This document shows, piece by piece, positions 1 through 7,282 of a DNA stretch of 22,972 nucleotides. Both the position numbers and the translations under genes were made by a program. This DNA comes from an uncultured Oscillochloris sp. (GTDB lineage Bacteria; Chloroflexota; Chloroflexia; Chloroflexales; Chloroflexaceae). The stretch lies in the NCBI GenBank assembly GCA_903877945.1, contig CAIRFY010000245.1, positions 1 through 22,972 of the forward strand, written 5' to 3'. Positions within the stretch are counted from its first letter, which is position 1. The number at the start of each line of letters is the position of its first letter. The notes under the pieces are model-generated. The model did no database searches. It was not told where the DNA came from and saw only the letters and a program-made list of their open reading frames with translations.

Positions 1-51
1 CCTCATCGCCTCACTGTAAAGCTGAAACCTGGTACCTGAAACCTTGTCTTA
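1..51. repeat. 51-bp direct repeat, copy A
   Basis: This stretch recurs at 134-184 with a single difference (T at 11, A at 144). Inside it the sequence falls into 7-base words starting at 22: CTGAAAC, CTGGTAC, CTGAAAC, CTTGTCT. No gene is visible in 1-207. Copy A lies at the window edge, so the repeat may extend further left. Confidence 0.85.
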
Positions 52-80
52 GGGATGGTTCAATCTAGCTTGACAGTTCA

Positions 81-142
81 GCGATGAAACGATGACGCGG
101 TGAGGCGTTCCGTATCGCCTCGTCGCCTCATCGCCTCATCGC
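81..142. repeat. Octamer-based inverted repeat upstream of pyrR
   Basis: The right arm (116-142) is made of the 8-base word CGCCTCRT repeated three times plus a partial copy. The left arm (81-107) is its imperfect reverse complement, with about six mismatches in 27 bases, around an 8-base loop (108-115). RNA from either strand could fold into a long imperfect hairpin. It does not resemble the conserved PyrR-binding loop, and no T-run follows, so I do not call it an attenuator. Confidence 0.65.
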
Positions 143-184
143 CACACTGTAAAGCTGAAACCTGGTACCTGAAACCTTGTCTTA
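134..184. repeat. 51-bp direct repeat, copy B
   Basis: Second copy of the repeat at 1-51, 133 bp downstream. It ends 23 bp before the chosen pyrR start and overlaps the right arm of the octamer inverted repeat. The pyrR 5' region is therefore almost entirely repetitive. Confidence 0.85.
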
Positions 185-207
185 CGTGTTATACCCAGAC
201 ATCACTT

Positions 208-750
208 ATGAAAGATCGCAAGCAGATCCTCACCGCAGACGACATCCGCCGCGCCCTGGTGCGTATCGCTCACGAGATCGATGAGCGTAACGGCGGGCTT
301 CAAGACGTGATCCTCGTTGGTATCCCCAGCCGGGGCGTGCCCGTCGCCGAGCGCATCGCTAGCTCTATCGCTGACTTCGAGGGCGTGCAGGTGCCTGTCG
401 GCCAGCTCGACATCACGCTCTATCGCGACGACCTGCGCCTGCGCGGGCCGGCCGCCCAGATGCACAGGACGAGCATCCAGCTCGATATTACCGGCAAGAC
501 GGTAATACTTGTGGACGATGTACTCTACACCGGGCGCACCGTGCGCGCCGCCCTCGACGCTATCGCCGACCTCGGTCGCCCATCCTGCATCCAGCTCGCT
601 GTCCTGATCGACCGTGGCCACCGCGAGTTGCCGATCCGCGCTGATTTTGTCGGCAAGAATGTTCCCACCGCCCGCTCCGAGCGCGTGATGGTTCACCTGC
701 GTGAGAGCGATGGTGCTGATGAGGTGCTGATCGAGAGGACACTGAAATGA
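208..750 (+). CDS. pyrR: PyrR, bifunctional pyr regulator / uracil phosphoribosyltransferase
   Basis: 180 residues, the usual PyrR length. The PRPP-binding loop VILVDDVLYTGRT is at about residues 99-111 in a type I phosphoribosyltransferase fold, and the PyrR-typical opening (ILTADDIRRALVRIAHEI), GIPSRGVPVA and LYRDDL are present. In characterised homologues PyrR senses UMP/UTP and binds a pyr mRNA leader to promote termination, with weak uracil phosphoribosyltransferase activity. I chose the ATG at 208 because an upstream in-frame start (100) would translate repeat DNA and exceed family length. No clear Shine-Dalgarno is seen before 208. The stop overlaps the pyrB start (ATGA, 747-750), implying translational coupling. 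I found no canonical PyrR attenuator in this window, so its target may lie elsewhere. Confidence 0.93.
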   Translation: MKDRKQILTADDIRRALVRIAHEIDERNGGLQDVILVGIPSRGVPVAERIASSIADFEGVQVPVGQLDITLYRDDLRLRGPAAQMHRTSIQLDITGKTVILVDDVLYTGRTVRAALDAIADLGRPSCIQLAVLIDRGHRELPIRADFVGKNVPTARSERVMVHLRESDGADEVLIERTLK

Positions 751-1679
751 CAACCGACACTCGCCGCCGCCATATGATCGACCTCGATGATGTGGACGCC
801 GAGGAGATCGAGGAGATTCTCACGACGACTGAGAGCATGAAGGAGGTACTCTCACGCGAGATCAAGCAGGTGCCGGCCCTGCGCGGGCGCAATGTGGTGA
901 ACATGTTCTTCGAGGACAGCACGCGCACTCGTATCTCCTTCGAACTGGCTGCCCGCGCCCTCTCCGCCAACGTCGTCTCCTTTAGCGCCCGTGGCAGCAG
1001 CGTCGAGAAGGGCGAGTCGCTGATCGATACGGTACGCACCCTCCAGTCCCTCGGTGCCGACGTGGTGGTCATCCGTCATAGCCAGTCTGGCGCGCCCTAT
1101 CTGGTGGCCCACCACTTCCACGGCTCGGTGATCAACGCCGGTGATGGGCGTCACGCTCACCCTACCCAGGCTCTGCTCGACCTCTTCACCATCCGCGAGC
1201 GCCTCGGCCAGATCCGCGACATTAAGGTGGTGATCGTCGGCGACATTGTCCACAGCCGGGTGGCTCGCTCCGACATCTGGGGCCTCACTCGGATGGGCGC
1301 CCACATCACCCTCTGCGCCCCGCCTACCCTGCTCGGTCAGAGCACGTACTGGCTCCATACGTGGCCCAAGCTGACGATCAGCCACGACCTCGATGCGTCC
1401 ATCAAGGGAGCCGATGTGGTGATGGCCCTGCGTCTCCAGAAGGAGCGCATGCAGGCCGGGCTGCTGCCCTCCCTGCGCGAGTACACCCGCGTCTACGGCA
1501 TTACTCCCGAACGCCTGGCTCAACTCGGCGCGCACACGCTGATTATGCACCCCGGCCCGATGAACGAGGGCGTTGAGATCTCGCCCGAGGCCGCTACCGC
1601 GCCTAACTCGGTGATCGAGGCCCAGGTGACCAACGGTGTCGCGGTGCGGATGGCGCTGCTCTATCGGCTGGCTGGGTAA
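747..1679 (+). CDS. pyrB: Aspartate carbamoyltransferase catalytic subunit
   Basis: 310 residues, normal for the catalytic chain. It condenses carbamoyl phosphate and aspartate to N-carbamoyl-aspartate, the first committed step of pyrimidine synthesis. The carbamoyl-phosphate loop FFEDSTRTRISFE lies at residues 54-66, the HPTQALLD motif at 138-145, the aspartate-side RLQKER at 229-234, and HPGPMNEGVEI at 268-278. No pyrI regulatory subunit is nearby. The gene overlaps pyrR by 4 bp and is followed after a 37-bp repeat-bearing gap by a dihydroorotase-like gene. That order matches bacteria where PyrB associates with a dihydroorotase or pseudo-dihydroorotase chain rather than PyrI. The PyrB-partner interpretation is inference. 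Confidence 0.95.
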   Translation: MTTDTRRRHMIDLDDVDAEEIEEILTTTESMKEVLSREIKQVPALRGRNVVNMFFEDSTRTRISFELAARALSANVVSFSARGSSVEKGESLIDTVRTLQSLGADVVVIRHSQSGAPYLVAHHFHGSVINAGDGRHAHPTQALLDLFTIRERLGQIRDIKVVIVGDIVHSRVARSDIWGLTRMGAHITLCAPPTLLGQSTYWLHTWPKLTISHDLDASIKGADVVMALRLQKERMQAGLLPSLREYTRVYGITPERLAQLGAHTLIMHPGPMNEGVEISPEAATAPNSVIEAQVTNGVAVRMALLYRLAG

Positions 1680-1700
1680 TGCACAATGCACAATGCACAA
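1680..1700. repeat. TGCACAA heptamer x3 between pyrB and the pyrC-like gene
   Basis: Three perfect tandem copies of TGCACAA start immediately after the pyrB stop codon. The word is one base away from the TGCAAAA word that builds the hairpins at 16952-17011 and 18390-18465. Confidence 0.8.
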
Positions 1701-1716
1701 TGCGAACAGGACACAT

Positions 1717-3204
1717 ATGAACTACCTGATCAAAAACGGATCTATTATTGACCCTGCCCGCCGTATGGCTACCGTCGGCGACATTCTGATCGTAGATGGT
1801 AAGGTTGAGCAGGTTTTTGACATGACCGAGATGCGCGCAGATCAGGACCCGCTGCCCGAGGGTACGGAGGTGATTAACGCCAGGGGTTGTGTGATCGCCC
1901 CCGGCTTCACCGACCTGCACGCCCAACTCGGTGAGCCCGGCGAGGAACAGCGCGAGACTATCGCCAGCGGTACCCTGGCCGCTGCCTACGGCGGGTTCAC
2001 CACGGTCTGTGCCATGCCCGGCACCACGCCCACACTCGACCGCGCCGCTGTGGCCCATCAGGTACGCACCATCGCCCAGCGCGATGGTCACGTCCACGTC
2101 GAGCTGATCGGCGCAATCACGGTTGGCCGCGAGGGCAAGGCTCTCACCGAGATGATCGAACTTGCCGAGGTTGGCTGCATCGCCTTCAGCGACGATGGGC
2201 GCGCCATCGCGGACACGGCCCTGATGCGCAACGCCCTGGCCTACGCCGCCGCCCTCAACTTGCCCGTGATGGCCCACTGTGAGGACGCTCGCCTCGGTGC
2301 GGGCTGGGCCATGCACGAGGGAGCCGTCAGCACCCGCCTCGGACTCCCCGGCACCCCCGCTGCTGCCGAGGAGCTGATGATCGCCCGCGATATTGCGCTG
2401 GCTGAGGACACCGGCGCTCACCTGCATATCTGTCAGGTCAGTACCGCTGGCGGGGTGGCCTGCATCCGCGCTGCCAAAGAGCGCGGCGTCCGTGTCACCG
2501 CCGATGTGACGCCGCACCACCTGACTCTCACCGATACCTGGGTTCTTGGCTCGCTCGCCCCCCGCCCTGTCGCACCGCCGTCGCCGCCGCTGATCCGTGG
2601 TAAGGCGCGGCGCACGCGGTCGCCCGAGCTTGGCCTGCCCGACTGGCTCGTCCCCTCCATCCTGCCGCCCTACGACTCCTCCACCCGCGTCCGCCCGCCC
2701 CTGCGCACCGCGCACGATGTCGAGGCGCTGATCGCCGGGCTGCACGACGGCACCATCGACGCCATCGCCACCGGCCACTCGCCGCAGTCGCGGGTCGCGA
2801 AGGAGTGTGAGTATGGCCTGGCTGCCCCCGGCATCAGCAGCCTAGAGACGACCCTCGGCCTTGTGCTTACCCTCGTCCACCGTGGCGAAATGGATCTCGT
2901 CAACACGGTGGCTCGCCTCACCGAGGGTCCCGCCCATGTACTTGGCCGCTCGCCGGCCAGCCTGAACCCCGGCGCTCGCGCCGATATTGTGATTTTCAAC
3001 CCCGACCAGACCTGGGTTGTTGATTCTGCCCGCTTCGTCTCGCGGGGCAAAAACACTCCGCTCCACGGCCAGCAGCTCAAGGGCCAGATTATGCTCACCA
3101 TGACCAGCGGCGCAATCACCTTCCGCCGCGATAGCTTTGGGCGTAGTAGCCGTGGCAACCCGCAGACATCAAAGCTCTCCGGCATTCTCAGCGACGACGA
3201 GTAA
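1717..3204 (+). CDS. Dihydroorotase-like protein (PyrC family), probably catalytically inactive
   Basis: 495 residues; type I dihydroorotases are usually about 420-450. Family landmarks are clear: GGFTTV at 92-97, AFSDDG at 156-161, VTPHHL at 264-269, PPLRT at 327-331. Catalytic positions are damaged. The HxH metal pair is H68-A-Q70, the Arg after it is G72, the Asn of MPN is G102, the His of HICHVS is Q240, and the Asp of the ATDHAPH motif is G353 (ATGHSPQ). D160 and H187 remain. About 40 extra Pro/Arg-rich residues (near 279-318) sit between VTPHHL and PPLRT. Known: PyrC' chains in pseudomonads have lost zinc ligands and serve as structural partners of PyrB. Inferred: the same role here, which requires an active pyrC elsewhere. 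The start at ATG 1717 is preceded by ACAGGA and matches the family N-terminus. Confidence 0.88.
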   Translation: MNYLIKNGSIIDPARRMATVGDILIVDGKVEQVFDMTEMRADQDPLPEGTEVINARGCVIAPGFTDLHAQLGEPGEEQRETIASGTLAAAYGGFTTVCAMPGTTPTLDRAAVAHQVRTIAQRDGHVHVELIGAITVGREGKALTEMIELAEVGCIAFSDDGRAIADTALMRNALAYAAALNLPVMAHCEDARLGAGWAMHEGAVSTRLGLPGTPAAAEELMIARDIALAEDTGAHLHICQVSTAGGVACIRAAKERGVRVTADVTPHHLTLTDTWVLGSLAPRPVAPPSPPLIRGKARRTRSPELGLPDWLVPSILPPYDSSTRVRPPLRTAHDVEALIAGLHDGTIDAIATGHSPQSRVAKECEYGLAAPGISSLETTLGLVLTLVHRGEMDLVNTVARLTEGPAHVLGRSPASLNPGARADIVIFNPDQTWVVDSARFVSRGKNTPLHGQQLKGQIMLTMTSGAITFRRDSFGRSSRGNPQTSKLSGILSDDE

Positions 3205-3220
3205 TCACGAAAGTGCCGCT

Positions 3221-3247
3221 GGGCCGCGTTCCTACAGGGCGCGGCCC
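3221..3247. terminator. Hairpin in the pyrC-like / methyltransferase convergent junction
   Basis: GGGCCGCG (3221-3228) pairs with CGCGGCCC (3240-3247) across a 10-base loop that contains the methyltransferase stop codon. The two genes converge with only 27 bp between stops, so a shared transcription stop is plausible. There is no U-tract on either side, so it is not a textbook intrinsic terminator. Confidence 0.4.
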
Positions 3248-3957
3248 ACGGCCACCAGAAGCAGCGGCAGCGGGTCGGGCTCCGCCAGAGCCTCGGCATT
3301 CGCACCGGCGATCAGGGCATCCGGCGAAAGACGGCTCGCCATAGCCGGGGCCAGGCTCTCCCACGCGACCAGAGGTAACGCCGCACGGCCCAGACTCACG
3401 TCGGGCGGGTCGAGCAGATAAGCCCGCAGCGTCACCTCGCCGAAGCCCGCAGCCACAAGGGCGTCGGCCAGATCATCGCCCAGCCCATCAGCAGGCGGCG
3501 GCGAGCCACGCTCCACCCAGGCCGCGTAGATCTCCTCCGGCCAGTCTCGCCGCCGCACCCAAAGCTGCGTCGCCACCGCCACCACCAGGGTGCCACCGGA
3601 ACACAACACACGTCGCGCCTCGCACAGGGCGAGCTGTGGGGATTCGAACAGTTCCAGTGCGGCCACGCACCAACCGATCTCGGCGCAGCCCGCTCGCATT
3701 GGCAAATCGCGGGCGTTGGCGACCAGCCATCCCCCAGGGCGGACGCTGGCCGCCGTCGCGATGGCAGCCCGGTCACTATCGACGCCCAGGAGCAACCCGC
3801 CGGGGGCCACGTGATCCGCCAGCCAGCCCGCCTTCAGCCCCGGCCCACAGCCAATATCCACCGCAACCCCCGCGCCCACCGGACTCGCCCGATCCAGCGC
3901 GGCGCGCAAGAGGTCGGCGTAGGGCGCGTGTAGATCCTGGAGGGAATGGCCTGTCAT
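3232..3957 (-). CDS. Class I SAM-dependent methyltransferase
   Basis: 241 residues. SAM-binding motif I VDIGCGPG is at 33-40, the acidic end of strand 2 is D60 (LLGVD), and NARDLPM at 81-87 fits the motif III/IV region. This is a Methyltransf_11/25-like small-molecule or quinone-type methyltransferase fold. The substrate cannot be told from sequence. The C-terminal half is rich in Ala/Leu/Pro with no added domain. Its ATG directly follows the TAG of the histidine kinase gene upstream (zero-base gap), so the two are very likely cotranscribed and translationally coupled. Whether the kinase regulates a process involving this methyltransferase is unknown. Confidence 0.85.
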   Translation of the reverse strand: MTGHSLQDLHAPYADLLRAALDRASPVGAGVAVDIGCGPGLKAGWLADHVAPGGLLLGVDSDRAAIATAASVRPGGWLVANARDLPMRAGCAEIGWCVAALELFESPQLALCEARRVLCSGGTLVVAVATQLWVRRRDWPEEIYAAWVERGSPPPADGLGDDLADALVAAGFGEVTLRAYLLDPPDVSLGRAALPLVAWESLAPAMASRLSPDALIAGANAEALAEPDPLPLLLVAVGRAL

Positions 3958-5163
3958 CTACCGAATCACCTCAGCGAGAGCAGTGAGCAGTTCAGGCATG
4001 TGGATGGGTCGGCCCAAGTACACACATGCGCCCGCGTCCCGCGCCCGCTCGGCGTCGCCAGAAACCGTGGTGGCACCGATGATAATGGCAGGTACCCCGG
4101 CCAGTACCGGGTTGCTGTGCAGACGCCGCAGGTACTCTAGCCCACCGAGGTCGGCGATCCGCCGGTCGATCAGCATGGCAGCCGGAGCTTCGGCGCGGAC
4201 ACACTCAAGCGCAGCCATGCCTGCGTCCACAACCGCGCAGCGATAGCCAGCGGATAGCAGCCCGCGTGCCAGGTGAACCGCAGGCGCACGCTCACCGCCT
4301 GCCACCAGCACCAGGGGTGCATCGACCCGCGCCCGCCCGTCGCCCGTGCCACCATCGTCGGCTATCTGCGTCACAATCGGCAACTCCACCGTAAAACGAC
4401 TCCCCACCCCAACCTCGCTCCGCAGCGTCACCCCGCCGCCGTGCATCTCAACCAAGCGGGCGACAAGCGCCAACCCCAGCCCAGTACCGCCCTCGTCGCG
4501 GGCCAACACACCATCGCTCAACTGAACAAAAGGTTGGAACAGACGCGGCAGTTGAGACTCGGGGATGCCGATCCCCGAGTCCCAGACCTCAAAGACCACC
4601 GTGCCATGCGCGAGATCTGCATGCGCCTCGATCCCGGCATTGCTGCCGCCTGAGGTGAACTTGATCGCGTTCGACAGCAGGTTCACCAAAATCTGTTTGA
4701 ATCGGCGCGCATCAACCTGTATTAGCGGCAGATCCCACGAGGTTGACGCAACCAAGTGTACGTGTCGCGCCAGCGCGAGCGGCCGGACAAGATCCAGACT
4801 GGCGACGATCAGATCCGCAGGCTGGATCGCAGCGACCGACATCTGCTCCTGTCCAGCCTCGATCTTCGCCAGGTCGAGCAGATCGTTGATCAGACTCAGC
4901 AGGTGTTCCCCGTTCGCACTAATCGTCGTCAGTGCCCCGTGCTGCCGTGGCACAATCGGGCCATAGATTGAGTCCTGGAGGATCTCGGTGAGGCCGAGGA
5001 TCGAACTAAGCGGTGTGCGTAGCTCGTGACTCATGGTGGCGAGGAAGGCATCGCGGGCGTGCAGCGTGGCGGCAAGGTGGGCATTAGCCACCTGAAGGTC
5101 CGCAACCTGCGTCCTTAGCTGTCGGATGGCAACAGACTGTGGATCTTCGTCGATAGGTTTCAT
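3958..5163 (-). CDS. Hybrid sensor histidine kinase with degenerate receiver domain
   Basis: 401 residues from ATG 5163; a longer TTG start at 5223 is possible but less convincing. Residues 10-40 look like a short coiled coil with no sensor domain or membrane segment, so the kinase appears cytosolic. HisKA carries the phosphoacceptor H46 in FLATMSHELRTPLSSILG. HATPase has the N box LVNLLSNAIKF (159-169), G1 DSGIGIPE (195-202) and G2 GGTGLGLALV (225-234). A receiver-like domain occupies 283-401. It keeps an Asp at the phosphosite (D333 in LIDRR) but lacks the N-terminal acidic pair (VLVAGGERA), and has Gly for the conserved Thr (363) and Arg for the conserved Lys (R385). The receiver probably does not phosphorylate normally. 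No cognate response regulator adjoins it. Confidence 0.92.
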   Translation of the reverse strand: MKPIDEDPQSVAIRQLRTQVADLQVANAHLAATLHARDAFLATMSHELRTPLSSILGLTEILQDSIYGPIVPRQHGALTTISANGEHLLSLINDLLDLAKIEAGQEQMSVAAIQPADLIVASLDLVRPLALARHVHLVASTSWDLPLIQVDARRFKQILVNLLSNAIKFTSGGSNAGIEAHADLAHGTVVFEVWDSGIGIPESQLPRLFQPFVQLSDGVLARDEGGTGLGLALVARLVEMHGGGVTLRSEVGVGSRFTVELPIVTQIADDGGTGDGRARVDAPLVLVAGGERAPAVHLARGLLSAGYRCAVVDAGMAALECVRAEAPAAMLIDRRIADLGGLEYLRRLHSNPVLAGVPAIIIGATTVSGDAERARDAGACVYLGRPIHMPELLTALAEVIR

Positions 5164-5534
5164 AGAGTGGCAGATCTGAATCGGCAAATACGATAACTGA
5201 GTATAGTATTCGCCCCGAACCAACCCGAGTCCGTATCCCTAACCACCGCCGGACGATGCTCTGGTGCATATATCCAAATCGGCTGGCACATGCACTGTAC
5301 ACTATGAACCTAGTCGGACATATTCCCTAGCTGCTATAGTGATCATCACACCCGTATCGTCGTTCCCAATACATGAACACCGCCCAGCAGTGCGGTCCAC
5401 GTCCTCGGCGTAGGTTTGCGCCATTGAGGAGCGTGGATTTTTGCTGTCATTCACGTCCGCCCGCAAGATCCGGCAACCCGCGCACGTCGTCTCCCTGTCC
5501 GCAACACCGCCTGGTGACAGAAAGGAACTGAGCT
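5164..5534. other. Divergent intergenic region, kinase / amt
   Basis: 371 bp with no convincing gene. It must hold the promoters for the leftward kinase-methyltransferase pair and the rightward amt gene. An extended -10-like hexamer for amt is listed separately. On the minus strand a TATACT-like -10 lies about 45 bases before the kinase ATG, without a clear -35. I see no long repeats or inverted repeats. Confidence 0.6.
5332..5340 (+). promoter_or_regulatory. Putative extended -10 promoter for amt
   Basis: TGCTATAGT contains an extended -10 (TGn followed by TATAGT, 5335-5340). No good -35 lies 16-18 bases upstream. It would give a leader of about 190 nt before the amt ATG. I see no sigma-54 -24/-12 pair. 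Weak support. Confidence 0.3.
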
Positions 5535-7079
5535 ATGGTCTCAATGCTTGGTACGGTTGGCTCCCGTCTGCGTGCGGGTTGGAACAACCCCATCCTGCGC
5601 CACAACGCGCTCGTCCTCGTTGGAGGAAAGCTCCTCGGGCTGGCAGTTGTCATCGGCATGATCCTCTGGTCGCTGCCCGCACACGCGCTCGCACAGAGCA
5701 GCGGTGTCGCTGACGCCACATCCCAGATCAATGCGATCAACACGGTATGGGTACTGATCGCCGCTTTCCTCGTCTTTGGTATGCAGGTTGGCTTTCAGAT
5801 GCTTGAAACGGGCTTCGCCCGCACCCGTGAGACGGTGAACATTCTCGTCGAGGGGATCGTTGATACGTGTATTTGTGGCATCTTGTTCTGGGCCTTCGGC
5901 TTCGCCTTTATGTTCGAGCCGGGCACCCCGTTCATCGGCACCACCGGCTTCTTCCTCCAGGGTCTGGCCGATACCTATGGCACCACCGGTGTGCCGCTGC
6001 TGGCTTTCTGGGTCTTCCAGTTCGCCTTCGCCGACACCGCCTCGACAATCACCTCCGGGGCGATGGTCGGTCGCTGCGGCTTCGTCGGTGACATTCTCTA
6101 CAGTATTGTCGTGACCGGCTTTATCTACCCAATTGTCGGCCACTGGGCCTGGGGGCCGGATGGCTGGCTGGCGGTTATGGGGTTCCGCGACTTCGCCGGA
6201 TCCACGGTGGTACACACCATCGGCGGCGCGGTTTCGCTGGCCGGTGCTATCGCCCTTGGCCCGCGCCTGGGCCGTGTGTTTAAGCGCGATGGCGGCGGAC
6301 CCTGGCCGGCCCACGACCTGATCATCGGCGCGGTCGGCGGTCTCATCCTCTGGTTCGGCTGGTACGGCTTTAACCCCGGCAGCACGCTCTCGGCCCTCGA
6401 TGTCCAGGGGATCGCCCGCGTCTCCTTCAACACCACCCTCGCCGCCTGCTCTGCTGGACTAGCGGCCCTCTTCTACGGCTACGCCCGCATCAAGAAGTGG
6501 GATCTTGGCCTCACCGTCAACGGCTTTCTCGGCGGCTTGGTCGCGATCACCGCGCCCTGCTACTGGGTTGATCCGGTGGGCGCGTTCTTCATCGGCATCG
6601 GTGGCGCCCTTGTGGTAGTCTGGGGCATCGACCTGCTGGAGCATATGCGGATCGACGACCCGATTGGGGCGGTTCCGGTGCATATGCTGGGTGGAATCTG
6701 GGGAACGCTCTCGCTGGGCCTCTTCGCCTCCGGCGCGTATGGCCTGCCGACGCCCAACGGGGTCGATGTCTCTACGGTGATCACTGGCCTGTTCTACGGC
6801 GGCGGGTTTACCCAACTCGGCACGCAGGTCATCGGGTCGTTCGCGGTGACGGCGGTGACGCTGGGGGCGTCCTTCATCCTGATGTATGCGCTCAATGCCG
6901 TTGGGCTGCTGCGCGTCTCGAAGGAGGGCGAACTTGAGGGGCTGGACATCCACGAGCACGGTGCCTCGGCCTACCCCGAGTACTCGCTGTCCGTCGAGGG
7001 GCGTGCCGCCAGTGCCGCCAAGGCACCTGCGGCCTCGCCTAGCTTCGCGCCGGGTGCGCCAGCGCGAACCTGGCGTTAA
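5535..7079 (+). CDS. amt: Ammonium transporter, Amt/Rh family
   Basis: 514 residues, longer than E. coli AmtB because of a roughly 65-residue N-terminal leader and a Pro/Ala-rich tail. The leader has a hydrophobic stretch ending in AHALAQ (about 49-54), so it looks like a cleavable signal peptide. Pore landmarks are present: D219 and H227 in DFAGSTVVH with the same spacing as AmtB Asp160/His168, and the second twin-His H383 in AVPVHMLGG. The cytosolic tail has the conserved EGLDIHEHGASAY (about 468-480), which couples subunits in the trimer and contacts GlnK in studied homologues. No glnK/glnB gene adjoins it. Start ATG 5535 has a strong Shine-Dalgarno, GAAAGGA (5520-5526). Role: ammonium uptake into the cytoplasm. 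Confidence 0.95.
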   Translation: MVSMLGTVGSRLRAGWNNPILRHNALVLVGGKLLGLAVVIGMILWSLPAHALAQSSGVADATSQINAINTVWVLIAAFLVFGMQVGFQMLETGFARTRETVNILVEGIVDTCICGILFWAFGFAFMFEPGTPFIGTTGFFLQGLADTYGTTGVPLLAFWVFQFAFADTASTITSGAMVGRCGFVGDILYSIVVTGFIYPIVGHWAWGPDGWLAVMGFRDFAGSTVVHTIGGAVSLAGAIALGPRLGRVFKRDGGGPWPAHDLIIGAVGGLILWFGWYGFNPGSTLSALDVQGIARVSFNTTLAACSAGLAALFYGYARIKKWDLGLTVNGFLGGLVAITAPCYWVDPVGAFFIGIGGALVVVWGIDLLEHMRIDDPIGAVPVHMLGGIWGTLSLGLFASGAYGLPTPNGVDVSTVITGLFYGGGFTQLGTQVIGSFAVTAVTLGASFILMYALNAVGLLRVSKEGELEGLDIHEHGASAYPEYSLSVEGRAASAAKAPAASPSFAPGAPARTWR

Positions 7080-7220
7080 CCGTTCTGTAACACTTACGTA
7101 ACGATGTCGTGTTAGGATCAAGCTCTGGCGGAACCACGACGTTCCCCAGCGTGCGGCGACGGTCGATGATGATTGGCGCAGGCCGGTTCCAAGATCGAAC
7201 CAAACCATACAACGGGGTGG

Positions 7221-7247
7221 GAGCGACGATCATGATGATCGTCGCTC
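7221..7247. terminator. Perfect inverted repeat, first of two between amt and the ABC gene
   Basis: 13-base arms GAGCGACGATCAT and ATGATCGTCGCTC surround a single base. The arms can pair at least 12 deep with a small loop. It lies in the convergent gap after amt and before the leftward ABC ATPase stop. There is no T-run, so it may act as a transcription barrier or 3'-end stabiliser rather than a classical intrinsic terminator. Confidence 0.5.
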
Positions 7248-7255
7248 TCGCCATG

Positions 7256-7281
7256 CAGGGGCGGCTCGCGAGCCGCCCCTG
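7256..7281. terminator. 26-bp perfect palindrome at the amt / ABC junction
   Basis: CAGGGGCGGCTCG followed directly by its exact reverse complement, eight bases after the previous inverted repeat and one base before the ABC ATPase stop codon. It is very GC-rich and symmetric, so it could stop transcription from both sides. No U-tract is seen. Confidence 0.5.
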
Positions 7282-7282
7282 C

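Noticed and set aside
100..207. Longer PyrR start
   Set aside because: The extra 36 residues would be translated from repeat DNA and make the protein longer than the family. ATG 208 matches known PyrR N-termini.
81..207. PyrR attenuator
   Set aside because: The hairpin lacks the conserved PyrR-binding loop and is not followed by a T-run.
1717..3204. Frameshifted or decaying pyrC
   Set aside because: The frame is uninterrupted to the end and most structural motifs are well kept; only catalytic positions differ. It fits a maintained non-catalytic homologue better than a pseudogene.
5281..5534. Sigma-54 promoter before amt
   Set aside because: A TGGCAC is present near 5284 but no GC-containing -12 element follows at the right spacing.
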